From positions 1-6,129 of the forward strand of contig JAJYDP010000316.1 in NCBI GenBank assembly GCA_021777365.1: 6,129 nucleotides of DNA. Reading direction: 5' to 3'. Position 1 is the stretch's first letter; every line of letters starts with the position of its first letter. Source of the DNA: Chloroflexota bacterium (GTDB lineage Bacteria; Chloroflexota; Limnocylindria; Limnocylindrales; CSP1-4). Both the position numbers and the translations under genes were made by a program. Shown one piece after another: positions 1 through 5,296 of this stretch. The notes under the pieces are model-generated. The model worked only from the letters and a program-made list of their open reading frames with translations. It had not been told where the DNA came from and did not search any database.

Positions 1-540
<540 letters not shown>

Positions 541-746
541 CGCACCGCACCAGCGGTCCCTCCACTGGGGATCTCGTGCGTCGGCCGGTCGCGCGCGGCG
601 ACTGCGCGGGCGCACCGACGGCCTGGCTCAGCCCTCGGGTCGTCATCGCCGACGCCCGCGTCTGCGCATTGGCACGATCTGCTGGCGACCGGGGCGGCTG
701 TCCGACCCACGTGCCGGCCGGGCGCGCGATCATCTCGATGGCCGCA

Positions 747-802
747 CGTGGGAATGACGTGGCGGAATCACGGTGGGGCCGAATCAGGCCATCATTCCCA
801 CG
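747..802. promoter_or_regulatory. Inverted-repeat and direct-repeat cluster upstream of the cupin gene
   Basis: An 11-base arm CGTGGGAATGA (747-757) is matched by its exact reverse complement TCATTCCCACG (792-802). Between them GAATCA occurs twice (765-770 and 781-786), echoing the GAATGA of the left arm. The hexamer ACGTGG occurs at 746-751 and 757-762, exactly 11 bases apart. The right arm covers the place where the -35 element would lie for the -10 box at 812. This is what a repressor or activator site would look like; the protein that binds it is unknown. Confidence 0.45.
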
Positions 803-811
803 CACGAACGG

Positions 812-817
812 TATCGT
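812..817 (+). promoter_or_regulatory. Candidate -10 box for a leaderless cupin transcript
   Basis: TATCGT fits the TANNNT -10 pattern and ends 7 bases before the ATG at 825. That spacing puts the transcription start at or next to the start codon, as in the leaderless genes common in high-GC bacteria. No Shine-Dalgarno sequence is present before the ATG, which agrees. The -35 region (about 789-794, CCATCA) is poor, so an activator may be needed. Confidence 0.4.
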
Positions 818-824
818 GGCGTGC

Positions 825-1169
825 ATGAGCATCCAGCCCCACACGTTCTACCCGGATCTGCTGGCCGAAGCCATCGTGCCGAAGCGCGGCATCCACAGCC
901 AGACCCTGTCCGACGATGCTGGCGTCGAACTCATTCTCTTCGGGTTTGCCCCCGGCGAGGCGCTGTCCAAGCACACGTCCGCACGACCGGCGATCATCCA
1001 CATCCTGTCCGGCGAGGCCGATCTCACCGCGGGTGGGGAAGCGCACGAGGCACGACCCGGCACCTGGTTGCGTATGCCGGCCGGCCTGGCGCACAGCGTG
1101 CGCGCACGGACACCGCTGGTCATGGCGCTCTACCTCCTCCCGGCCGCCATTGGGGAACGCGGCGCATGA
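825..1169 (+). CDS. Small single-domain cupin protein
   Basis: A 114-residue protein that is essentially one cupin beta-barrel. Cupin motif 1 spans about residues 44-64 (GEALSKHTSARPAIIHILSGEA) in degenerate form: it keeps one His (HTS instead of HxH) and lacks the usual Glu ligand. Motif 2 at about 79-93 (GTWLRMPAGLAHSVRA) keeps the G-x5-P-x-G-x2-H pattern. The HTS form is typical of a common COG1917-like subgroup of unknown function, so its metal binding is uncertain and the substrate cannot be told. I chose ATG 825 because homology-like sequence begins there and a -10 box lies 7 bases upstream; GTG 816 in the same frame is the alternative. The gene stands alone, about 280 bases after the uvrA-like gene, with a possible operator just upstream. 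No signal peptide is visible, so it is probably cytoplasmic. Confidence 0.85.
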   Translation: MSIQPHTFYPDLLAEAIVPKRGIHSQTLSDDAGVELILFGFAPGEALSKHTSARPAIIHILSGEADLTAGGEAHEARPGTWLRMPAGLAHSVRARTPLVMALYLLPAAIGERGA

Positions 1170-1185
1170 CCACCTGACCCGCCGC

Positions 1186-1199
1186 GCGCGTCGACGCGC
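1186..1199. other. 14-base GC palindrome after the cupin gene
   Basis: GCGCGTCGACGCGC is a perfect palindrome starting 17 bases after the cupin stop codon. It could fold in the cupin mRNA, but no T-run follows, so a terminator role is only a guess. Confidence 0.2.
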
Positions 1200-1387
1200 C
1201 CGCGATGCACGCTGCCGCCACCGGCGATGGCGATCGCGGGATCGTCGTGTCGGTGGACCTTCAGCCGCGGATCGCGTGGTCGCGGAGACCTCGCCCGAAC
1301 AGCCCGTCGCCCTCTTGCATTCCCCGCTCCCGGTGGCAGGCTTGGCGGCGTCAGGCCACCCCCGGCCGGCAGCGCAGAGGCATCCCA

Positions 1388-1636
1388 ATGACCGATCAGC
1401 AGAGCGGGCCCGGCGAGGTCCGCCCCAACACCCTGCGGGACCAGCGGGCCCCCAACACGTTCCGGGCCGCGCCCGCGCCCGGGGCACCTGGCAGCCGGCA
1501 GGCGCTGAACCGCGGCGGCGGGAACATGGCGCCCCTGGGCCGTGTCGCCCGGTCGCAGGGCTCGCTCTGGGTGTACCTGGTCGTGGCCGTGCTCGCGGTC
1601 CTGGTCATCCTGTACCTGCTGCAGGGGGCGCCATAG
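1388..1636 (+). CDS. Small tail-anchored membrane protein, function unknown
   Basis: An 82-residue protein that I do not recognise. Residues 1-57 are polar, rich in Pro, Gly, Ala, Arg and Gln, and look disordered. Residues about 60-79 (SLWVYLVVAVLAVLVILYLL) form one strong membrane helix right at the C-terminus, with only three residues after it. The predicted form is a tail-anchored protein with its N-terminus in the cytoplasm. ATG 1388 is chosen because AGAGG (1376-1380) lies 7 bases upstream; the frame is open further back to 1205, but that extension has no ribosome binding site and an implausible Arg/Pro-rich composition. It stands alone and converges on the glycine-zipper gene 102 bases away. 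Function cannot be inferred. Confidence 0.65.
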   Translation: MTDQQSGPGEVRPNTLRDQRAPNTFRAAPAPGAPGSRQALNRGGGNMAPLGRVARSQGSLWVYLVVAVLAVLVILYLLQGAP

Positions 1637-1669
1637 TCGCCCAGGTCCTTGTCTCTCCGCCGGCCAGGC

Positions 1670-1704
1670 ACGCACGCGGAATGACTCAGCGCGGCTGCGT
1701 GCGT
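1670..1704. terminator. Possible stem-loop between two convergent small genes
   Basis: ACGCACGC (1670-1677) is the reverse complement of GCGTGCGT (1697-1704), with a 19-base loop. The position, in the 102 bases between two convergent genes, suits a terminator serving both strands. There is no T-run and the loop is long, so support is weak. Confidence 0.25.
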
Positions 1705-1738
1705 CGGGAGCGGCGCGAGACCGGGTGGTCCTGAGCCG

Positions 1739-1918
1739 TCAGCGCCGGCGCTGTAGATCGACGATGGCGCCCACGATCAGCCCCGCCACCACACCCAGAC
1801 CAACCATCGGCACGAAGTCGGCGGAGAGAAGCAGTCCGAAGAGCAGACCCATCGCCGCTCCGATCGCCATGCCGCTCCCGGCGAGCATCCCGCGGTGTGG
1901 CCGGCTCGGTAGTGTCAT
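1739..1918 (-). CDS. Small glycine-zipper membrane protein
   Basis: A 59-residue protein of two hydrophobic helices. Helix 1 (about 11-32) carries a perfect glycine zipper, with Gly16, 20, 24 and 28 spaced every four residues. Helix 2 (about 36-53) repeats the pattern with Gly42, 46 and 50. A short polar turn around Ser32-Asp34 joins them, and the protein ends in the basic tail DLQRRR. Glycine zippers let membrane helices pack tightly, so an oligomeric inner-membrane protein is likely; similar uncharacterised small proteins are frequent in high-GC bacteria. The start at 1918 is favoured over the longer frame (to 2032) because GGAGG lies 6 bases upstream, and the extra N-terminal sequence is Arg/His-rich and unlike a protein. 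No functional partner is evident. Confidence 0.72.
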   Translation of the reverse strand: MTLPSRPHRGMLAGSGMAIGAAMGLLFGLLLSADFVPMVGLGVVAGLIVGAIVDLQRRR

Positions 1919-1924
1919 GGGAGG

Positions 1925-1929
1925 CCTCC
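1925..1929 (-). promoter_or_regulatory. Ribosome binding site fixing the start of the glycine-zipper gene
   Basis: GGAGG on the minus strand lies 6 bases before the ATG at 1918. It is part of the palindrome GGAGGCCTCC (1920-1929). It decides between the 59-residue protein and the longer open frame. Confidence 0.6.
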
Positions 1930-2312
1930 GTTGGTGGCGTCGATCGCCTGGCTCAAGCGTCCCCTGGCGGGGCTGACCGTGGCGTCGCGCCCGCCGAGCA
2001 TGGCGTGCGGAGACGGCGGCTGCCAGTGCCACAAGGGCTGTGGCTCACACCCGATGTGCGTCCCGTCTGACCAGGCGCCACTCGACGCGCTCGACGCGCG
2101 TTCACATTGCTGACATGGCGGCCTGACGGCGACGGGTGTCCCTCATGCCGCAGGCGTGGCCGGTGGCGGGGGCGGGACAACTCCCCACTGGCTTGCCGCA
2201 GCAGCGTGCCAGGGCGATGGCCAGGGGCAGCTCGGGCGGCCGCCCGTACGCCTTCGACACGGGTCCCATTCAGGCAGCTCCTCCAGGTCGATCTGGGCCA
2301 TCTGGCGCGCAG
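1930..2312. other. Gap of about 380 bases without a confident gene
   Basis: This stretch separates the glycine-zipper gene from the end of tetR. It contains a 9-base tandem repeat, CTCGACGCG twice at 2081-2098, and a 14-base perfect palindrome, CGGGCGGCCGCCCG at 2233-2246, within 80 bases of the tetR stop. One small minus-strand ORF with a good ribosome binding site (2102-2269) is listed separately. Other open frames here have no ribosome binding site and biased, repetitive translations. The upstream control region of the glycine-zipper gene must also lie here, but I could not pick out a convincing promoter. Confidence 0.5.
2102..2269 (-). CDS. Possible small protein of 55 residues downstream of tetR
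   Basis: This short frame begins with ATG at 2269 and has a strong GGAGGAG (2284 to 2278, minus strand) 8 bases upstream. It starts 43 bases after the tetR stop on the same strand, so it could be co-transcribed with tetR. The translation begins MGPVSKAYGRPPELPLAIAL and contains Cys-Cys at 23-24, further Cys at 31 and 40, and a basic C-terminus (RDTRRR). About four fifths of its third codon positions are G or C, which is compatible with coding here but not decisive. I recognise no family and it may be a chance ORF; the ribosome binding site is the main support. Confidence 0.25.
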   Translation of the reverse strand: MGPVSKAYGRPPELPLAIALARCCGKPVGSCPAPATGHACGMRDTRRRQAAMSAM

Positions 2313-2921
2313 TTACGAGTGACGTAGCCCTTCGATGAAGATGCGGATCATGCGTTCGTTGAGGTGCGGATCCTCTCCCCGAATGGGCTGACACATGAGC
2401 GCGACGGTGAGCAGAACGTCCCTGGCCGTGACGTCCGCCCGGACGTGGCCGCTGGCTCTCGCCGCCCCGAGGAGTCCGTCGAGGGCGGGTTCGAGGTGTT
2501 CCATGAAGTAGCGCGGGAGGTCGTCGAACGCCGGGTCGCCCGAGTGCAGAGCTGTGGCGAGTCCGCGCTTGGTGCCGACGAACTCGGTGAACCGTCCGAT
2601 CCACGTGGTGAGGGCTTCCCACGGCGCCTGCTCCGCACTGAGGGCCGTCGCTGCGCTGGCGCACGCGTCGATCTCGTGCTGGAGTACGGCGACGATCAGG
2701 TCGGAGCGGCGAGGGAAATGCCGGTAGAGGGTCCCGACGCCGACGCCCGCGAGGTCGGTGATCTCCTTCGCCGGCGCGTCCACGCCCGAGCGTGCGAAGA
2801 CCGTCGTGGCGGCCTTGAGCAGCGCAGCGACATTCCGTGTCGCGTCAACGCGCTGGCGGCGCGCCGCGACCCCCTTCGACCCTGCCGACTGGATCGCCGA
2901 GTCGGCATCGGTGGGTCCCAT
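2313..2921 (-). CDS. TetR-family transcriptional repressor
   Basis: A 202-residue regulator of normal TetR length. Residues about 24-79 form the three-helix DNA-binding domain, from RVDATRNVAALLKAATTVF to the recognition segment GVGVGTLYRHFPRRSDL (59-75). The rest is the helical ligand-binding and dimer domain, ending RIFIEGLRHS. Its ligand is unknown. ATG 2921 is chosen because AGGAG (2930 to 2926) lies 4 bases upstream and the TetR homology starts soon after; the open frame continues to 3023 but would run through the operators. The gene is divergent from the aldo-keto reductase, with 101 bases between them holding two inverted repeats. The protein most likely represses the reductase and, since a possible minus-strand -10 (TAATAT, 2961 to 2956) lies among the same sites, itself as well. 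This is inferred from arrangement and family habit. Confidence 0.93.
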   Translation of the reverse strand: MGPTDADSAIQSAGSKGVAARRQRVDATRNVAALLKAATTVFARSGVDAPAKEITDLAGVGVGTLYRHFPRRSDLIVAVLQHEIDACASAATALSAEQAPWEALTTWIGRFTEFVGTKRGLATALHSGDPAFDDLPRYFMEHLEPALDGLLGAARASGHVRADVTARDVLLTVALMCQPIRGEDPHLNERMIRIFIEGLRHS

Positions 2922-2931
2922 CACTCTCCTA

Positions 2932-2960
2932 TTGCGTAACGGAACGATATTCCGTATATT
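2932..2960 (+). promoter_or_regulatory. Promoter of the aldo-keto reductase gene
   Basis: A -35 candidate TTGCGT (2932-2937) and a -10 box TATATT (2955-2960, five of six consensus bases) are separated by exactly 17 bases. Transcription would start near 2967, leaving a leader of about 55 bases before the ATG at 3023. The whole segment is strikingly AT-rich against its surroundings. Operator 1 fills the spacer and operator 2 covers the start point, an arrangement that suits repression. Confidence 0.6.
2939..2955. promoter_or_regulatory. TetR operator 1
   Basis: ACGGAA and TTCCGT form a perfect inverted repeat with a 5-base spacer (CGATA). It occupies the spacer between the -35 and -10 elements of the reductase promoter. 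Its core CGGAA-N5-TTCCG is identical to that of operator 2, whose centre is 23 bases away. Assignment to the adjacent TetR protein is inference from position and symmetry. Confidence 0.65.
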
Positions 2961-2979
2961 ACCGGAAGAGCATTCCGGT
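2961..2979. promoter_or_regulatory. TetR operator 2
   Basis: ACCGGAA and TTCCGGT form a perfect 7-base inverted repeat with a 5-base spacer (GAGCA). It starts directly after the -10 box and covers the expected transcription start. It shares the CGGAA-N5-TTCCG core with operator 1. Two dimers about two helical turns apart would bind the same face of the DNA. Confidence 0.65.
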
Positions 2980-3022
2980 TGGATAAGGATACGCCACCGG
3001 GGAACGCACGACGGGAGACTCA

Positions 3023-4045
3023 ATGCAGTACCGAACTCTTGGCAGAACCGGCATCAAGGTCACCCCGTACGGACTCGGCGCGCTCATGTTCGCCACGCAG
3101 GTCGGCAACCCGGACCCCGAGGACTCGATCCGGATCATCCACAAGGCGCTCGACGCAGGCATCAACCTCATCGACACCGCTGACGCGTACGGAGACTCAG
3201 AGGAGGTTGTCGGTCGGGCACTCAAGGGCCGCCGTGACAACGTGGTCCTCACGACGAAGGTCAGCCGTCCCATGGGTACCGATCCGAACCAGCAGGGTGC
3301 CTCCCGGCGGTGGATCCTCACGGCAGTCGAGAACTCGCTGCGCCGCCTCCAGACCGACCACATCGACGTGTATCAGATCCAGCGCCCGGATCCCGACACG
3401 GATATCGAGGAAACGCTGTCGGCGATGACAGATCTCGTCCGCAGCGGCAAGGTGCGAGTGATCGGAACCTCGACGATGCCGGCGTCGGACATCGTGGAGG
3501 CCCAGTGGGTCGCCGAACGGCGCGGCCTGGAGCGGTTCCGCACCGAGCAGCCGCCGTACTCGATCCTCAACCGCAGCATCGAGCGCGAGGTGCTCCCGGT
3601 CGCGCAGCGATACGGGATGGGCATCCTGGTCTGGGGCCCGCTCGGGCAGGGCATGCTCACCGGACGAGTTCGCCGCGGACAGGACACCGACGTACGCCGC
3701 GCGAGGTTCCACAAGGCGTTCAGCGATGAGCGGCGCCTCGACGCGGTGGAGCGGTTGATCCCGCTCGCCGAAGCAGCGGGACTGACGATGCCCCACCTCG
3801 CGATGGCGTTCGCGATCTCGCACCCGGGTGTCACGAGCGCCCTCCTCGGTGCCCGCACCATGGAGCAGCTCGACGACCTTCTCGCCGGGGTGGATGTCGT
3901 CCTTTCCGACGAGGTCCTCGACCGGATCGATGAGATCGTCCCGCCCGGGACCGACATCGGCACGCTCGACCAGGCCTACGTGCCGCCGGCACTGCAGGAG
4001 ACCGGCCTGCGCCGCCGCCCACTCCAGGAGCGTTCAGCGGCCTGA
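3023..4045 (+). CDS. Aldo-keto reductase family oxidoreductase
   Basis: A 340-residue cytoplasmic (beta/alpha)8-barrel enzyme of normal length, expected to reduce aldehydes or ketones with NADPH. The N-terminal MQYRTLGRTGIKVTPYGLGA is typical. The catalytic tetrad is visible as Asp51 and Tyr56 (DTADAYG) and Lys79 (TTK). The fourth position, normally His, is Gln120 in DVYQIQRPDPD. The cofactor region includes VRVIGTS (144-150), the RTEQPPYS segment (173-180) and the LLGARTMEQL segment (274-283). Actinobacterial relatives with the segments VEAQWVAERRGLERFRTEQPPYS often have another residue in place of this His, so Gln may be a subfamily trait and not a defect. The substrate is unknown. GGGAG (3013-3017) lies 5 bases before ATG 3023. 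The divergent tetR gene and two operators indicate induction by a small molecule, perhaps the substrate. Confidence 0.95.
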   Translation: MQYRTLGRTGIKVTPYGLGALMFATQVGNPDPEDSIRIIHKALDAGINLIDTADAYGDSEEVVGRALKGRRDNVVLTTKVSRPMGTDPNQQGASRRWILTAVENSLRRLQTDHIDVYQIQRPDPDTDIEETLSAMTDLVRSGKVRVIGTSTMPASDIVEAQWVAERRGLERFRTEQPPYSILNRSIEREVLPVAQRYGMGILVWGPLGQGMLTGRVRRGQDTDVRRARFHKAFSDERRLDAVERLIPLAEAAGLTMPHLAMAFAISHPGVTSALLGARTMEQLDDLLAGVDVVLSDEVLDRIDEIVPPGTDIGTLDQAYVPPALQETGLRRRPLQERSAA

Positions 4046-4072
4046 ACCAGGCGCCGATGGCCGGCCGTGGCC

Positions 4073-4102
4073 CGGGCGACGACACGGGTGCGAGGTCGCC
4101 CG
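4073..4102. other. GC-rich stem-loop after the reductase gene
   Basis: CGGGCGAC (4073-4080) pairs perfectly with GTCGCCCG (4095-4102) across a 14-base loop, starting 28 bases after the reductase stop. It may mark the end of that transcript. No T-run follows, so it is not a textbook terminator. The rest of the gap to the tRNA gene shows nothing clear. Confidence 0.3.
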
Positions 4103-4190
4103 CGGTCGGTGTTCGAGGCCGCCTCGGACCACAAGCCCCTCTTTCCGGGACGGCCAGGAGAGGCGCCCTTTCGGACCGGGGTGCTCCACG

Positions 4191-4266
4191 TGGTGAGCCG
4201 GCTGGGATTCGAACCCAGGACACGAGGGTTAAAAGCCCCCTGCTCTGACCGCTGAGCTACCGGCCC
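4191..4266 (-). tRNA. tRNA-Lys (anticodon UUU)
   Basis: The minus strand folds into a full cloverleaf. The acceptor GGGCCGG pairs with CCGGCTC (one G-U), and the D stem is GCTC/GAGC. The anticodon stem GGGGG/CCCTC (one G-U) closes the loop CTTTTAA with anticodon TTT (plus-strand AAA at 4231-4233). The variable loop is five bases and the T arm is CTGGG-TTCGAAT-CCCAG. The discriminator is A (4194), and the 3' CCA is encoded in the DNA (4193 to 4191). All structural positions are normal, so it should be functional and read AAA and AAG codons. It lies between the reductase and response regulator genes, opposite to both in strand. Confidence 0.97.
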
Positions 4267-4273
4267 GGACAAC

Positions 4274-4303
4274 AGCGTAGCGGTGGCGACGCGGAGGCGT
4301 GAA
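4274..4303 (-). promoter_or_regulatory. Candidate promoter of tRNA-Lys
   Basis: On the minus strand, TACGCT (4279 to 4274) fits a -10 box ending 7 bases before the first tRNA base. TTCACG (4303 to 4298) is a reasonable -35 with an 18-base spacer. Transcription would begin at or just before the mature 5' end. Confidence 0.35.
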
Positions 4304-4352
4304 GCGGGCCCGGTACCCGCATCCGGCGCTCGCCCGCGCGCGTGGCCGGCAC

Positions 4353-4407
4353 GTCCCCAGGACGCGGCACTACGTCCACGGGACACTGCCACGTACGTCC
4401 ACGGGAC
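4353..4407. promoter_or_regulatory. Three phased palindromes upstream of the response regulator
   Basis: GTCC-N3-GGAC occurs three times: 4353-4363 (spacer CCA), 4374-4384 (ACG) and 4397-4407 (ACG). Centres are 21 and 23 bases apart, about two helical turns. Sites 2 and 3 lie in a near-perfect 23-base tandem repeat (4371-4393 and 4394-4416, two mismatches); site 1 is a more diverged unit. The extended consensus is CGTCC-N3-GGACG. Site 3 overlaps the -35 position of the candidate promoter below. Binding by the downstream response regulator is plausible but unproven. Confidence 0.5.
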
Positions 4408-4421
4408 GCCGCCACGCGGAC

Positions 4422-4427
4422 TACCAT
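4422..4427 (+). promoter_or_regulatory. Candidate -10 box of the response regulator gene
   Basis: TACCAT fits TANNNT and would start transcription near 4434, leaving a leader of about 40 bases. The -35 position (4399-4404, CCACGG) does not match consensus and lies inside the third palindrome, which would suit an activator-dependent promoter. Confidence 0.35.
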
Positions 4428-4461
4428 CTGCGGTGCCAGGGAGGTGGCGGTCCGGGTTCGG

Positions 4462-4469
4462 GGAGGAGG
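4462..4469 (+). promoter_or_regulatory. Ribosome binding site fixing the response regulator start
   Basis: GGAGGAGG lies 5 bases before GTG 4475. It settles the start, since the frame is open back to 4283 with no other good ribosome binding site. Confidence 0.7.
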
Positions 4470-4474
4470 CGCTG

Positions 4475-5296
4475 GTGGGATCGAGGCGGCTCGTGCTCGT
4501 CGTGGACGACGAGCCGTGGGTCGGCAAGCTCGTCGCCGCGGCGCTCGCCGACCAAGGGTTCGACGTCGAGACCGCCGCGGGCGGAGAGGCCGCGCTCGCG
4601 ACGTTCGAGCTCCTGAAGCCCGACCTGGTGCTGCTCGACGTCCTGATGCCCGGCATGGACGGCCTGACCGTGCTCCGCCGCATCCGCGCGATCTCGCCGG
4701 TGCCGGTGATCCTGCTGACGGCGAAGGGCACGCCGGGCGACATCGCCGGCGGCCTCGACCTCGGCGCGGACGATTACATCGCGAAGCCCTTCCACCCGGA
4801 CGAGGTGGGAGCACGGATCCGTGCCGTCCTGCGGCGGACGCCCTCCGGTCCGGCACGCGTGGTCCACGTGGCTGACATCGACATCGATCTCGGACGCAGG
4901 ACGGTCGCGCGCGGCGGTGAGCGCATCTCGCTGACCCGTACCGAGTGGCTGCTGCTGCAGGAACTGGCCGCCCACACCGACCGCGTGGTCCTCCACACGC
5001 AGCTGCTGACCGCAGTGTGGGGGCCGCAGTATCGCAGCGAGTTCAACTACCTCCGGATCTGGATCAGCCGGCTGCGGCGCAAGCTCGGCGTGCCGGTCGG
5101 GTCGAGCGGACCCATTCGGACGTTCCAGGGGATCGGCTACCTGCTGGACACCCACTGGACGGGGGAACCGGATGGCGGGCCCGAGGGTGGCTCCGAGCTT
5201 CCCCCCGGGGCGTCCGTCGAGGCGTCCCCGGACGCGGGCTCCCCGGACGGCGACGCGGATCCCGAGCCGGTCGAGGTCGGTCGAACCGAGGACTGA
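4475..5296 (+). CDS. OmpR/PhoB-family response regulator (KdpE-like architecture)
   Basis: A 273-residue two-component regulator starting at GTG. The receiver domain spans about 5-121: acidic pocket Asp11-Asp12, phosphoacceptor Asp55 (VLLDVLMPGMDG), Thr82 and Lys104 (AKPF). The winged-helix DNA-binding domain spans about 128-226, with LTRTEWLLLQELA, the VWGPQY loop and the recognition helix NYLRIWISRLRRKLG, ending at the GIGYLL wing. All residues needed for phosphorylation are present, so a kinase partner is expected, but none is in the window. The winged helix resembles KdpE-like proteins of Chloroflexota and Actinomycetota. Residues 227-273 are an unusual acidic, Pro/Gly/Ser-rich tail, probably disordered. 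Its coding sequence overlaps the end of the convergent glycosyltransferase gene by 160 bases. The three palindromes upstream may be sites of self-regulation. Confidence 0.94.
   Translation: MGSRRLVLVVDDEPWVGKLVAAALADQGFDVETAAGGEAALATFELLKPDLVLLDVLMPGMDGLTVLRRIRAISPVPVILLTAKGTPGDIAGGLDLGADDYIAKPFHPDEVGARIRAVLRRTPSGPARVVHVADIDIDLGRRTVARGGERISLTRTEWLLLQELAAHTDRVVLHTQLLTAVWGPQYRSEFNYLRIWISRLRRKLGVPVGSSGPIRTFQGIGYLLDTHWTGEPDGGPEGGSELPPGASVEASPDAGSPDGDADPEPVEVGRTED

Noticed and set aside
541..746. Terminator after the uvrA-like gene
   Set aside because: Only short stems were found (for example GTCGC/GCGAC, 588-602), with no T-run.
2000..2113. Cys-rich plus-strand ORF of 37 codons (CGDGGCQCHKGCG)
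   Set aside because: The Cys spacing is suggestive, but there is no ribosome binding site and no family is recognised; chance is more likely in this gap.
2143..2664. Minus-strand open frame of 173 codons overlapping tetR
   Set aside because: It lies on the same strand as tetR in another frame, has Arg/His/Pro-rich composition and no domain; tetR explains the region.
2957..3023. Longer TetR start (236 residues from 3023)
   Set aside because: It would translate through both operators and the promoter, and the added residues resemble no TetR N-terminus; ATG 2921 has a ribosome binding site.
3197..3823. Antisense open frame inside the reductase gene
   Set aside because: It is a shadow of a strongly recognised enzyme gene and has no domain of its own.
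4186..4193. CCACGTGG palindrome at the 3' end of the tRNA as an integration or binding site
   Set aside because: It includes the encoded CCA, and I found no second copy of the tRNA end in the window; chance is sufficient.
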